The translations under genes were made by a program, and so were the position numbers. Below are positions 19,930-31,297 of a DNA stretch of 64,000 nt, one piece after another. The DNA comes from Echinarachnius parma (lineage: Eukaryota > Echinodermata > Echinoidea > Clypeasteroida > Echinarachniidae): NCBI GenBank assembly GCA_037951105.1, contig JBAMJV010001370.1, positions 1-64,000 of the forward strand, read 5' to 3'. The number at the start of each line of letters is the position of its first letter. The first letter of the stretch is position 1. Below the pieces are notes generated by a model that saw only the letters and a program-made list of their open reading frames with translations, had not been told where the DNA came from and made no database searches.

Positions 19930-20575
19930 AGCAGGGCTCGACACTGACTAGCACTTGCCCCATTGCCTTGGGCAAGTAAAACGTAATGTCGGGCTAGTAC
20001 AATTTCATTAATGGTCTAGTTTGGTTGCCCGATCGGATAACTAACATTTCTGTTCAACTACAAAAGAAAATTCTTTCCTGCTTCTAGAAATGAGAGAGAA
20101 ATTTGCCACCAAGCACATCAAGCCATGTAGCACAATTAATATTTTTCCTTTTTCACATTTTTTTTTTGGGGGGGGGGGGGGGGGCGAGTTGATTTTTTGT
20201 TCTGGCAAGTACAATTTTGGCAAGTAAAAGTTATCAGTGATTTTACTTGCCCAAACAGGCCAGTAAGGAAAAAAGTTAGTGTGGAGGCTTGCTTTAAACA
20301 GGGCTCGACACTTGCCCTATAGCCCTGGGCAAGTAAAACAAGATGTTGGGCAAGTCAAATTTCATAAATGGCCAAGGTTGGTTGCTCGATCAGGCAACTA
20401 AATTATTGGTCGACTATAAGAGATTATTGTCATCCTTCAGGTTTAAATCTCATCTAGAAGTAAGCGGGCAAGGAAACTTTCTGTTCGGGCAAGTATAATT
20501 TGAAAAGTTATCAGTGATTTTAATTGCCCGAATGGGCCAGTAAGGACAAAAGTTAGTGTGAAGCTAGGCTTGCTT
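19930..20575 (+). repeat. GGGCTCGACACT repeat, two tandem copies
   Basis: Two diverged copies (about 19930-20290 and 20299-20575) begin CAGGGCTCGACACT, contain GGGCAAGTAAAAC and GGTTGCYCGATCGG-like blocks, and end CAGTAAGGA.AAAAGTTAGTG. Related partial copies lie near 44150 and 63200. This is a dispersed family of unknown type. Confidence 0.7.
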
Positions 20576-20695
20576 TAAGCAACCCCAGACATCGCAATTG
20601 GTCATTGACATCTGACACCACTGTAGGAGACATTATGAATTCCTCAGAAATGTAAAAATAGATCAGCATAATCACAAAAACAAACAAGAGGGGTA

Positions 20696-21470
20696 CGTAG
20701 TTCATGCTAACACAACATGACATGTTTTTGATGACTTGATAACTATATCAATGGGGTATGCATGGTAATCAGATCTATCCAGCAGGCATGGTTCCTTTGA
20801 GATATAAGGTATACGTGTGGGCCTACGCAAATGCAACAAAATGGAACGCAAACATTATTACAGTTTTTGATGACTTGACTAACGATTGAGGCATGATTAA
20901 ACAATATTGAGCAAGCGAACATAATGTACCTTCCAATTTAGATATACCTAATTTACATGTATGTTCCTTCAATGCAAAAGAGACATTATTACAATGTTTC
21001 ATCACTCCATCAATGCCACGTGGTAAACCATTTTAGAGCAAGCAGATTTAAAATTCAAATTAAGATTAAGTTTTTGATGGCTTGATAACTATATCAATGG
21101 GGTACGCATGGTAATCAGATCTATCCAGCGGGCATGGTTCCTTCGAGATATAAGGTATACATGTGGGCCTACGCAAATGCAACAAAATGGAACGCAAACA
21201 TTATTACAGTTTTTGATGACTTGACTAACGATTGAGGCATGATTATACAATATTGAGCAAGCGAACATATCAATGTAGCTGTATGTGCTTGGGTGATGCA
21301 GCACACAAGCGTGATTACAGTTTTTGACGACTTCATCAATGACGCGCACCGGTAATACGATATGCACGTTCATGACGCAACACAAACATTACTGCAATGT
21401 TTCATCACTTCATCAATGCAGCATGGTGATGCGATATCGAGCAAGCGAACATGTCCCTTCTGATTAGATA
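20696..21470 (+). repeat. Minisatellite with a unit of about 341 bp and shorter subrepeats
   Basis: The block starting TTTTTGATGACTTGATAACT at about 20729 recurs nearly identically from about 21069. Within it, GACTTGACTAACGATTGAGG and GAGCAAGCGAACAT recur at 80-120-base spacing, extending with more divergence to about 21700. Confidence 0.8.
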
Positions 21471-21964
21471 GATATAGCCATTGAATCTAACCTTTTGTGA
21501 CACACAAATTAACATCGTACAAGTTTTGACGACTTGATTTACAGGGCATCGTTATATGAAATAGAGTAGAGCAAGCATGCAGTACCGTCCGATTAACAAG
21601 ATACGCACGCAACGACGCAAAAATTATTAAAGCAATCGGCCCATTGCTCTTAGGTAACATTAGACACATTACGACCATCAGCGTGAATACATCATCATCG
21701 TGGTGACTATAACTCTTGCATGGCAGCTGCTGTACAATGCTTATTTCATATTCTGAATTCTCAATAGTTTGTTTTTATCTAACTCTGAGTTAAGTCCTTT
21801 CAACTTTCTTAATACCATGGACCAAATTTAACGCATGGAATAACTTAATTTGCTAATAGAGTGTTCATGCAATTATTACATTTGCTTAAATAACATAGGG
21901 TTGGTTGATTCCCTCCAAGAAAGAAAAAAAGAGACACCAATATAGTAACTGTTGAAAATGGATA

Positions 21965-22032
21965 ATCACGGATGTGTAGACCTCTTGCATCTCTTGTATG
22001 ACAGAGATGATGATTGCAGAAGGGTGCAAAAA
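21965..22032 (-). pseudogene. Decayed copy of the 22.4-kb GABA-B exon (oldest)
   Basis: The minus strand retains TCATACAAGAGATGCAAGAGG followed by a TCTACACATCC donor-side end; the middle of the exon is deleted. It is the leftmost of at least three remnants around the functional exon. Confidence 0.65.
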
Positions 22033-22112
22033 AAAACAATATTTCTGTGACTATTTTCATACAAATCTAGCAAATATTTTACTACCCCAAAGAGACTTTT
22101 AGATGATAACTA

Positions 22113-22230
22113 ACGGATGTGAAGACCTCCCAAATCTCTTGTATGACCGAGATGGGTTCCCACCCAACTTCTGAGCTAGCTTGATGCAAGTGAGATACTA
22201 TGATTGTCCTAGGGTGTGTGCAGAAGAAAA
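22113..22230 (-). pseudogene. Decayed copy of the 22.4-kb GABA-B exon
   Basis: The minus strand keeps ATCAAGCTAGCTCAGAAGTT, CATCTCGGTCATACAAGAGA and GAGGTCTTCACATCCG, clearly derived from the exon at 22313-22483, but the donor is altered and the reading frame is broken. Intron DNA on both sides is shared with the functional unit, showing tandem duplication of about 190-bp blocks. Confidence 0.8.
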
Positions 22231-22312
22231 AACAAATTTCTTTTGCTACTTTTTAAAAACCAATCTAGCATATTTTTACTACCAAAAAAGAGATGACGAG
22301 ATGATAACTTAC

Positions 22313-22483
22313 AGATGTGAAGACCTCTTGTGTCTCTTGTATGACCGAGATGCGTTTCCAGCCCCATTTCTGAGCCAGCTTGATGCGGGTGGGATTGTGG
22401 AGGGTCGCGGAGGGGTGCGTGCGGAAGAATGTGCGGAACCGCTTCCGGTTGGATAGGGCTGGGGAGCTAGCTCCAAAGGCGAG
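22313..22483 (-). CDS. GABBR1: GABA-B receptor (GABBR1-type) ligand-binding domain exon, 2nd of 4 seen
   Basis: A 171-base phase-0 exon of 57 codons encoding [40 protein letters not shown] and [17 protein letters not shown]. Human GABBR1 reads [20 protein letters not shown], then [12 protein letters not shown] and KWGWKKIATIQQTTEVFTS, so identity is high. The serine equivalent to Ser153 and the histidine equivalent to His170 (both GABA contacts in GB1b) are present, which favours GABBR1 over the non-binding GABBR2 subunit. The acceptor is TTTGGCAG before CTC and the donor is TCT|GTAAGTT. Partial copies lie on both sides (21965-22230 and 22585-22663). Confidence 0.96.
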
Positions 22484-22584
22484 CTGCCAAAGTCAAAAAG
22501 AAGTAAAAAGAAAATATTAGTAACACTGATAATGATATTAAAAAGTAAAGTTATTATATGAAAACAATTATTATTACAATTGAT

Positions 22585-22663
22585 TACAGCAGAGGGATGT
22601 GTGCAGAAAAAAATGCAGAACTGCTTCAGGTGAGACAGGGCTGGTGAGCTGGCTCCAGAAGTC
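22585..22663 (-). pseudogene. Decayed copy of the 5' half of the 22.4-kb GABA-B exon
   Basis: The minus strand retains GGAGCCAGCTCACCAGCCCT, GAAGCAGTTCTGCA and TCTGCACACATCCCTCTGC, matching the [18 protein letters not shown] part of the exon with frame-breaking changes. It lies upstream (minus-strand sense) of the functional exon. Confidence 0.75.
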
Positions 22664-24526
22664 AATAGGAAGAATCAAACATGGATGATAATACTAATGA
22701 TGATAATGATAACTCTAATTAGAATATGATAACAATTATCACTACTGTACAGTAATTCCACTTGCAATCGTTGTTCATAGGTCAGTCACCTAAATTGGAA
22801 AAAACAATGAAAGTGATAACCCTTTTTATTTTGGCCAATAATGATAATAACTGGGTTGTAAAGGGAGGGCAAAGCCAGTCGGCCCGACTCTCACTGACTT
22901 TTGGCATACATTTTGTTTCATTTCATTACAACGGTATCAATAATGTTAGGCTTTGATCAACCACATTTAAAATTCATTTTGGGGCTCCACAACCAGCCCC
23001 CCCCCCCCCCCCCCAACTTCCACTCTTAGCCCTTCAGCGAATCTGTGTGCCAGTGAAAATACAAATAAAACAACTACGTTTGAGATATAAACAAATTACA
23101 GAGAGAGTTTATGAAACATCATGCTTGGAAGCAATCATGCTTTCATCTGAATGAAACATGACACAATTTTAGTGAAAACCTTTCAAGAATGTTAGAAAAG
23201 GACATAACTTCCTTCGGATTTTTCTTGTTTCCCCTAGAGACCAGATCAAGTTTTTTCTGGCGAAGAATTATAAGACATCAGCTGATAAATTTGAGCACTT
23301 TCGCTCACGTTCTTACTTCCAATTGTCCCCAACACATCTACTTTCGCTCCAGGGAACCGAAGCAATCAAGGAGACCAGAGACTTTTTATTTATTTTACCG
23401 CGAGAAAACTTTTAGCTGTTCAGTTATTGGAAAACGTGCCAATGTTCAAGGAGGATAAAGTTAAAGCCAAATAACAGTATAGGGAAAGTTACTGAAATAT
23501 ATTGTTGAAATAGTATAAAAAATGACTTGTGTGGTAAAATCTGAACCTTAAATGCAGAAATATCCATGAACTTCCATGACGCGACTGCAGATTTGGCCTA
23601 AATTCACTGTCCGTTTGCCCCTATCCAGGCTGTCGGGCTGGGAATGGAGGGTACACTGTCAACAAGCCCACATGCCGTGTGTATACGTGCACTTTAACCA
23701 AACTTTAAACTCATATTTAACCAAATGACTTGGAGCTTTTGCACAAACCTTTTCTACATTGTTGTTAGGCTTATTAATGGTATAGAAAATTGGAATGAGT
23801 TATTATTTTTACAAATGTCTCCCAAATTATGGAGATATTTAAGACTGAATTGTTCAGGAGAAACATACAATGATATTGGTATGTGACTGATGTCTCAAAT
23901 ATAATTTATGGAGAAAAAAAAACCTCATGAAGTTATTAATGGATCACTTTGCTATGTGAAAAGGGAATAGAAGAAGGTAAAATCATCAGAAGTCGTTGCC
24001 CAGGAAAACTGACAGAGACTGGGGGAGTTGCAATCCATTAAATCAATAAGTGAGTAAAAATGGAAATAAAACTGCTTTTTACTTGCGATAATTACCCTAT
24101 TAGCTTTTTACTTGCGGTAAGTACCCTATTAGTATGCTCTATCACATAACCAAAAGGAAAGATTCATTTAAGCATTCAAAGAAATGCAATGAAAACTTCA
24201 AAGGAATACATAAAAGCATTGCAAATTCAAAGAAATTAAAAAAAATGCAGCGAAGAATTCAAAGAAATATTTTTTTACAGATTTCAAATGACAATGGAAT
24301 AAGGTGCCACAAGCGTGTGATAGTTATCTTCATAAAGGAATGTTTTGTTAAAGTGGTTTTCTACTTATCTTTTAAATCTACGATCAATGATTTAATATTT
24401 CAGCAATTTCTGAAGAATTTCAATGCAAAAGATTATCTAGCTAATCCTCAATATAATGTGACCTACATTGCAGGGATATTTCACATCATTTTCTTTTTAT
24501 GAAAATGCCATTTTTCACATTTCCCT
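22664..24526. other. Intron, nothing recognised
   Basis: AT-rich intron sequence with a poly-C tract near 22998 and no further exon. Weak direct repeats (for example CTTTTTACTTGCG near 24075 and 24105) are the only structure I see. Confidence 0.55.
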
Positions 24527-25150
24527 CCAGGGGGGTGTTTCACAAAGATTCTAAGTTAAACTTAACTCTAAGTTGGACCTTACTTTTATGGAAAGCCATT
24601 TGTAGCCTTGGGATACAATATATTCAAAAGCAAAAAAGCAAGAATTTTAGACTTTCATAAATGTTGCATCAAGCACATGTAAGAACAAAGCATCAAGTGA
24701 AAGCTTGTGGTAAAGGCCTTTCTAATGGTATGAAAATCTACATTTGATTTTTACCGACAAGTGCAGGTTTTTGCTATAGCTGGTTACAATTGTCATTGTT
24801 GAAACTTCACTATCGAAACAACCACTGTATCTACTCCTGATCAGCCAAAGATGGGGTTTTCATTGACTCTTCATTTCACCATTTGTCAGAATTGGCTGAT
24901 CTAGAGTAGATGTGGACTTAGAGTGGTAAGTAAGGGAGCAGCCAATTTTCATACCATTACAAAGGCCTCATAACAAGCTTTCATTTGATTCTTTGTTCTA
25001 ACTAATTGGTCAATAATTGGCGAAGATATGATTGTTTCAATTTTACCATCAAAGGTCTTTTACACACGATGTGTGAGCTTAAAATGCCCATTTCTTCAAA
25101 ACATGAATTACCGACAAGTGCAGGGTTTTGCTATAGCCAGTCAACATGTA
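24527..25150. mobile_element. Mosaic of three short inverted-repeat element fragments
   Basis: Begins CCAGGGGGGTGTTTCACAAA, the left end of the family complete at 42085-42420. This is joined to pieces of the element complete at 50743-50994 (TACCGACAAGTGC, TTTTGCTATAGC) and of the one at 49066-49596 (TGGCTGATCTAGAGTAGATG, GTAAGTAAGGGAGCAGCC). Nested insertion and truncation explain it best. Confidence 0.65.
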
Positions 25151-27030
25151 TGACACAAATCATGCAAGTAGATGACATAAATCATGGTACTCAATCACTG
25201 CATAATCCATAAACTTGCTAATGTAAAGAGCAAGCGAACTGCATCAACCTTTTTTAGTATGTTTTTTTCCTCACATGTCTAATTCATTGTGAGTAAAACT
25301 TTTTAAGTCAAGAGTATAAACATGTAGCTACCGATTATTTGGCCGTCTGCGACCCCCCGCTGAATCAATTACTTAGGTTCCAACACTTCATAACCCAAAC
25401 GCAAAATGAAGATAAACTGGTTCAAACTATTTATAATTGCATCAATATTGAGTAGAGGACATTCAGCCTGCGTATGAAATACATAAAATGTTCTCTGACA
25501 AGTATAAATATCAACTAGAAAATGTAAAACAATCAAACAATTCTGTTTCATCAACAAAAATGTTGTCTATCATCTTTTAACTAATTGCATTTTACAAATT
25601 TCTTTAATAACAACATTTATCTTCAAAACGTATATACATTTGTATGTTTTATATCAATCATGCTTGCTGATTAAGATATTTATTTATGAATACCAAATAT
25701 CAAATTTTTATTTAAGAACTACTATTAAAGAAGAAAGGCACACGGCACTAAAACAGTCAAATAGAAAGAAAAAAGTAGTGACACTATAATTGGCTTTCAA
25801 ACTACTATAAAAATTGACCAGAGTAAATGTCCATTCAGTCCTGCTAATTCAATTACGCATGTTTATTTCTTGCTCAATTACAATCAACCCCTCTCTGTTT
25901 TCCTACTCAACCACACGCTGTCTTTAATTGAATGTCGGACAACTCACAAACGGATTGCAGATTGACCCACAGTTAGCGAAGCAGCAGGATGCCGTCCCAC
26001 ATGTATTCAAATACCGACATCAAATCCAATACATGGGGCGCATTCAAAAGGGCTTCTGTGTGTACAGAAACGGCCAGGGAATAATTGCTGGAGGCGTATC
26101 GGATTGTTTATTGAATTATCCTTGTCCACTTGTAATAGAGTTATATCGCAACATTGGGGTCAGATTACAAATGGGCTATAAACATGTAGGAGCTTGTGGT
26201 CGATAAAACACCCAACGTGTGTTTTCGGTTACAAACAGATTTCATACAGAAATTATATTCTATTTGATATCCAAATAAATATCACATACATTTTAAAAAT
26301 ATGTTTTCATTTACTGCAACATTTTACAATGTTATACTTTTATATAGAGCTACATGTACATTAAAGATAGCACTAACTATGAATAAAAGGGAAAACAGTT
26401 GCATCGACTATAAAAAGGATGTTTTTCACTCTCTCTCTCATTATCTTTAACCTTTTATTCAAAACATGATCCCACGAATGGAATGATGTCCCCTCTTTCC
26501 ACAATGTACAATGTCAAATATGAAATATTGGGCTCAAAGTGCAAAATCTGGATTTCCGTATTCAATTATTCACTATTGAGAAATATCACATAACTGCGAA
26601 AGCTACCTTACATGCTTACAGATCATTGTAATTCTCACATCAATGTTTTAACCCGCATATCTCATGACACACACACTGCAATTGTAGGTGTGTCTGGGTG
26701 TATGAGTATGTGCATATGTGTTTCGAAATGATGGGCTGGAAGTCTGGAAAACTGTACATTAGTTTCATCCATTTATATTACGGCACAGAATAGCACGACT
26801 GATTATCAGAAATGAATCATAGACAGAAATGTCCTTGATGCCTTTGCATTTGGAAACATCGCACGAATCTCACATTAATGTTTATAACATTTGTTTGCAA
26901 TATGTCCAAACGATTGAGTCTGGAGATATATGTAATGTGTTTCACATAGAATAGTCTGAAAATCTAGTTTTCTGCACTCAAGTAGCGCTTCTCAGAAATA
27001 ACACATGACTGCTCAGACAGAAGCGTGTGT
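25151..27030. other. Intron, nothing recognised
   Basis: AT-rich with short low-complexity runs. I see no exon, RNA gene or clear repeat. Confidence 0.5.
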
Positions 27031-27110
27031 GTGTGTACTACAACTGTTTCAACCGTTACATAACAACCTCCCATAACAACTTAATTCTGCAACTCACCAC
27101 AACCAAACTC

Positions 27111-27400
27111 ATAGAGATACTAAGTTGAACTTAATTCTAAGTTGGACTTTAAAATTATGGAAAACCGTCAGTTTCTTTGAAACAATTTTGTAAGATTTCT
27201 TTTAAAAGGCATAAAATGTTGATTCAAATCATATATATTTTCTATTATCAAGGGGATTTCATCTTCTTGATGTTAAATTTATGAAAAGTCTAAAATACTT
27301 GCTTTTTTATGTTGAATATATTTTATTCCAAGGCTTCCCATAATGCTTAAGTTCAACTTAGAGTTACGTTCAACTTAAGATCTTTGTGAAACACCTCCAG
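27111..27400. mobile_element. GTGTTTCAC-family inverted-repeat element
   Basis: The right end CAACTTAAGATCTTTGTGAA and ACACC is inverted relative to the left ACTAAGTTGAACTTAATTCT region. Same family as 42085-42420 and 46727-47017, with an eroded left end. It lies among remnants of the neighbouring exon. Confidence 0.65.
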
Positions 27401-27725
27401 ATCCTGGGTACCTCTGCCACAGGCATTCAGATGCTGCTACAACTCATCTACATCATGGTATTTAATTTGTGCAAAGGAGCAAAGGAGGATATGAGTCTGT
27501 CTGTGTCGGTATGCTACAACTGTTTCAAGTCATACAATGCAACATCAATCTATTTGTTACCACCTTACCGCAACCAAAGTTCCACATCCTGGCTGCCTCT
27601 GCCACTGACACTAATACCATGACCATAGAAGCAAATGCAACAAAAGTTATGATACTACCTCACAAACCTCTGCCACTGGTGTTGAAACTTTGCTGCAACC
27701 AACCATCAACACCATTACCATAGAA
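27391..27725 (-). pseudogene. Three decayed copies of the 3' half of the 27.9-kb GABA-B exon
   Basis: Around 27391-27460, 27582-27620 and 27660-27720 the plus strand reads CCTGGSTRCCTCTGCCAC-like sequence followed in two cases by GCTGCWAC and ATCAWCA. This is the antisense of the [15 protein letters not shown] segment. All three are frame-broken. The intron sequence TACAACTGTTTCAA near 27044 and 27515 is duplicated with them. Confidence 0.7.
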
Positions 27726-27815
27726 GCAGATACAACAGAAATTACGACACAACCTGACAACTAACAATAAATTCACCAGTTACAGACACGTCTGAACAAC
27801 TTGCTAACAACTTAC

Positions 27816-27950
27816 CACAACCAAGTTCCACATCCTGGCTGCTTCTGCCACTGGCGTCGAGACGCTGCTGCAACCAGTCAACATCATGATCTTGGTGGGC
27901 GGGGTGTACAGGAGATTGTAGAAGATGTTGGTTCCCATCCCAGGGTTGCA
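27816..27950 (-). CDS. GABBR1: GABA-B receptor (GABBR1-type) ligand-binding domain exon, 1st of 4 seen
   Basis: A 135-base phase-0 exon of 45 codons encoding [40 protein letters not shown] and WNLVV. Human GABBR1 has [40 protein letters not shown]. The first serine of GCSSVST corresponds to GABA-contacting Ser130. The acceptor is TTTGCTACAG before TGC and the donor is GTG|GTAAG. It joins in frame to the 22.4-kb exon ([16 protein letters not shown]). Upstream exons for the signal peptide and the start of the upper lobe were not found in 28-64 kb; they may lie beyond the window or be too diverged to recognise by eye. Confidence 0.95.
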
Positions 27951-28069
27951 CTGTAGCAAAGATAGTCGATAAAACAATAACAAATATATAAATACATTGG
28001 TAGAAATGATTTAAAAACCAAGCTCGTAGCATTTTACAACAGCATTATTGATAATAACAACAGTAAAAG

Positions 28070-28400
28070 TTGGACCTCATTCCAGGGTTGCACTGTAGAA
28101 AAGATCAAATAAAACAATACAAATATATCATTAAATGCCTAGATATTCTAGAATATCAAATCTTAAAGTGCTTTATACCAGCATTACTTGTAGAAGAGGT
28201 GAAGTAATAATAACACCAGTAAATGTTGGTCCCCATTTCAGGGTTGCACTGTAACAAAGATAGTAAATACAAAAATACAAAATATATCAATAAACTGCTA
28301 GATATTCTAGAACCATGTAACACTTTACAACAGCATTACTAGAAGTAAAAATATGCTAGGTAAATGTTGGTCTCCATTTCAGGGTTGTAGCAAACACAGT
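28070..28400 (-). pseudogene. Three decayed copies of the 5' end of the 27.9-kb GABA-B exon
   Basis: Near 28080, 28232 and 28375 the plus strand repeats GTTGGNCC(C)CATTYCAGGGTTG, twice followed by CACTGTA, with similar following intron DNA. This is the antisense of the acceptor and the CNPGMGTN codons. Units are about 150 bp and truncated. Confidence 0.7.
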
Positions 28401-28757
28401 AAATAAAACAAATGTTTAATTAATATTTCATTATTTTCACATTCTTCAAAAAAACAAAACAATAACAACAAACTCATTCACAGATAAACTAGGTGCAACG
28501 ATAACAAAGACGAAATTGACCAAAAAATCAATTTAGATGAGAATGTGGGGGATAACTAAACAGCTCGAGGCTTATCAAGGGTTGGGAGAGAAAAGAAGAC
28601 ATACTTGCTAAGCTCATTAACATGATTGTTTAAATCTATACTTTTTTCCCCCAACAAATCGTCATTTTCAGACCTCAATTAACCAATTCAGATACATTAC
28701 TTAATGGTGAGACTCAACACATATTCATACTAGCTAGCATTTGAATGAAAATATGAT

Positions 28758-29300
28758 TTAAAGGGGTAGTTTAGTTTTGGTAGAGAGGGCGCTGCACATC
28801 ACAATTTTTTTGTGAGATGATGAAAAACTGAGTGTCGAATTTGAGAGAACGTGCAATTTTAATGGCAGAATAAACTTTATTTGGTCAAAATCGGTCCAGA
28901 AATGGCTGAAATATCAATAAATATATTTGATCTTATAATTATTTGGGGCCCAAATAATTAGATAATTTTTTCAAAAAATTAAAAAAATGCTTACACTTTT
29001 TTTAAAATGTTCAAAAGCGTTTTTTAAATTGTTGTTGATGATCTATCTACTTAATCGTTATTTCAATAGAACATCATATGCATTATTTTGTATGAAAAAT
29101 GGTTGAAACCAATGCCTTTTTAGAAAGCGCCCTCTTGTGTTTTAATGGCTCTTTTTGAATGATAACAGGCTTTTTACTTAGTCGTTTGTAATTTTGTATA
29201 CCTTTCGAGCATGGTGGAGTAATAACTATTAGTTTATAATGTTACTGTCCAGGTTTGGTTACTAAAGTTCAGCCTTACCAAAACTGTACTACCCCTTTAA
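28758..29300. mobile_element. Short inverted-repeat element, TTAA-ended, 543 bp
   Basis: Ends TTAAAGGGGTAGTTTAGTTT and ACTGTACTACCCCTTTAA are inverted and both carry TTAA at the edge. No coding capacity. A non-autonomous element with a TTAA target is likely. Confidence 0.8.
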
Positions 29301-29309
29301 TGCAACAAG

Positions 29310-29660
29310 TCTTAATTTTGATACATAGATTGACCAATGCAGAAACATGAGGCAATGGTGAAGTTTCCACACATAAAGTAGCTATAACTCAACAAATTTT
29401 GATTTTAAGACCTAAATTGACCAATTCAAATAAATGACATAATGGTGCGATGACGCATGGTCCTCACACATACCAGGTATTATCTGAATTTGATCATAGT
29501 TTATTGCAATTACAAATCTTCATTTGGAGACCTAAATTGACCAATTCAAATATATGACATAATGGTGCAATGACGCAGGGTCCTCACACATACTAGGTAT
29601 TTGATCATAAATTATTGCAACAAATCTTAATTTTGAGACAAATTGACCACAATCAAACAA
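29310..29660 (+). repeat. Minisatellite with a unit of about 125 bp
   Basis: GACCTAAATTGACCAATTCA and ATGACATAATGGTGC followed by GGTCCTCACACATAC recur near 29410 and 29530. Weaker units lie near 28670, 29325 and 29630; the element at 28758 is inserted among them. Confidence 0.75.
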
Positions 29661-30169
29661 GAAATGAATTTGGCTTATGAAAAACAAAATAGGTTGATAC
29701 CAAAATCTGGGCCAAGCTTGATGAATACTGATACCTACATATCAATTAGAATCAATAAATGGTATGAATTTGATGGAAACTGTCCTTTCGATGTCGATTG
29801 ATGGATTGGATATTAGCAAACTAATAGATCAACTGACCTTATTCAATCAAGCTAGCTTCAAACAGAGAGTAAGTTATTAAATTGGCAGCTTTATGAAATT
29901 GCTGATAAATAAGAGTATTCAATAAAATAGTTTAAACAGGATGCAGCCCTTTCAGCATCTCGAGAGAAAAAAAGGAAAAGAAATAAGAATGCCATTAAAT
30001 TGGCAAAGGCTATTGGGGGTGGATTGAGTATTCAATCAAATAAACAACTTGCAGCCCTTTTAGCGGACTAAAATAAACAATTGCCTGGTACTGACCCCGC
30101 AGAGTTTACTTTCAATTAGACATCTTGCAGACTTTAGTCCGCCCTTTTAGTATACAAAAATAATCGTCT
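29661..30169. other. AT-rich stretch with a weak short repeat
   Basis: GCAGCCCTTTYAGC recurs near 29943 and 30050, with CCCTTTTAGT further on (30143 and 30581). Otherwise nothing recognised. Confidence 0.45.
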
Positions 30170-30335
30170 CAGTGGCGTAGCATGGTTGGACTGATTGGGG
30201 GGGGGGGGGGGGGGCATGCAAATGATGGGCATGCGAATGATGGGGGGGGGGGGCACATGTTATGTATTTCTTTATATTTACACGGATGTTCCCTTTATGT
30301 TTGCTATTGTTTCTTGAAATAAACATATATTTTTT

Positions 30336-30369
<34 letters not shown>

Positions 30370-30506
30370 TTTTAATTAATTAATTAATTAATTTGTTATT
30401 TTTATTTAATGATTATTATTATTATTATTATTATTTTTATTTTTTTTTGGGGGGGGGGAGGGGACACATCCCCCTCCCCCCCCCCCCCCCCCCCGGCTAT
30501 GCCACT
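30170..30506. mobile_element. GTGGCGTAGC inverted-repeat element
   Basis: Left end CAGTGGCGTAGCATGG and right end CCGGCTATGCCACTA are imperfect inverted repeats with poly-G just inside the left and poly-C just inside the right. The interior is AT-rich and low in complexity. This arrangement is common in marine invertebrate repeats of this type. Confidence 0.7.
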
Positions 30507-30699
30507 ACTAGTTCTGAAACAGTACAAGCGTTGTATTGAAAGAGAGTATTCAGCCACGTAGATATATAGCAGTGAATTGAGAGCCCTTTTAGTCGACTAA
30601 AAATAAACAAAAGTGGGGGTGCAGACAGAAGCTAAAGTAATAAGCATAGAGATCATTATATTTAATGATAAATATACAGGCCCACTCTTCCAAATAAAC

Positions 30700-31170
30700 A
30701 CTTTTTTACAGTATGGATATAAAAAGGACCTTGAACTGGTTCAGTTTTAATTGTATATGAAGACAAAAAGGTCACTCGCACTTAAACTTTACTTGTTGAA
30801 AACTGCAATTAGGGTGATTTAGCAGCTAGTAAATATTGGCTTAACAAAACTATTGAGAAGTCTTCTTCGAAAATACACAAAGAATAAACAAAATCAACTT
30901 TCTTCTAAACACTTATAACAGTATGGATGAAAGGACCTCGACCTGTTTCAGTTTTATACTTATAATAAGGTTGATGGAGCAGCTAGTATTCATTGGCACA
31001 AGTATTTGTACTATCTCTTTTGAGTTAATACAGGGCCCATAGACAAAGGGTAAAACAAAATATTGAGAATTCTCTTTTGAAAATACACAAAGAATACACA
31101 GAATCAACTTTCTTCTAAGCACTTATAACAGTATGGATAAAAGGACCCTGACCTTGTTTAGTTTTTTATA
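30700..31170 (+). repeat. Minisatellite with a unit of about 210 bp
   Basis: GAAAATACACAAAGAATA, ATCAACTTTCTTCTAA and CTTATAACAGTATGGAT recur near 30868, 31078 and partly 30705. Confidence 0.75.
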
Positions 31171-31297
31171 CTTATATGCAGAAAAAAGTTTCACTTTCTT
31201 CTCTGGTTATAATATATACCCAGAATACTAAAAATATTTGGAAGTTGAATACAGAAGGGCAAGGAATCCTCAAAGGGAAACAGGTTGGCATGACTTT

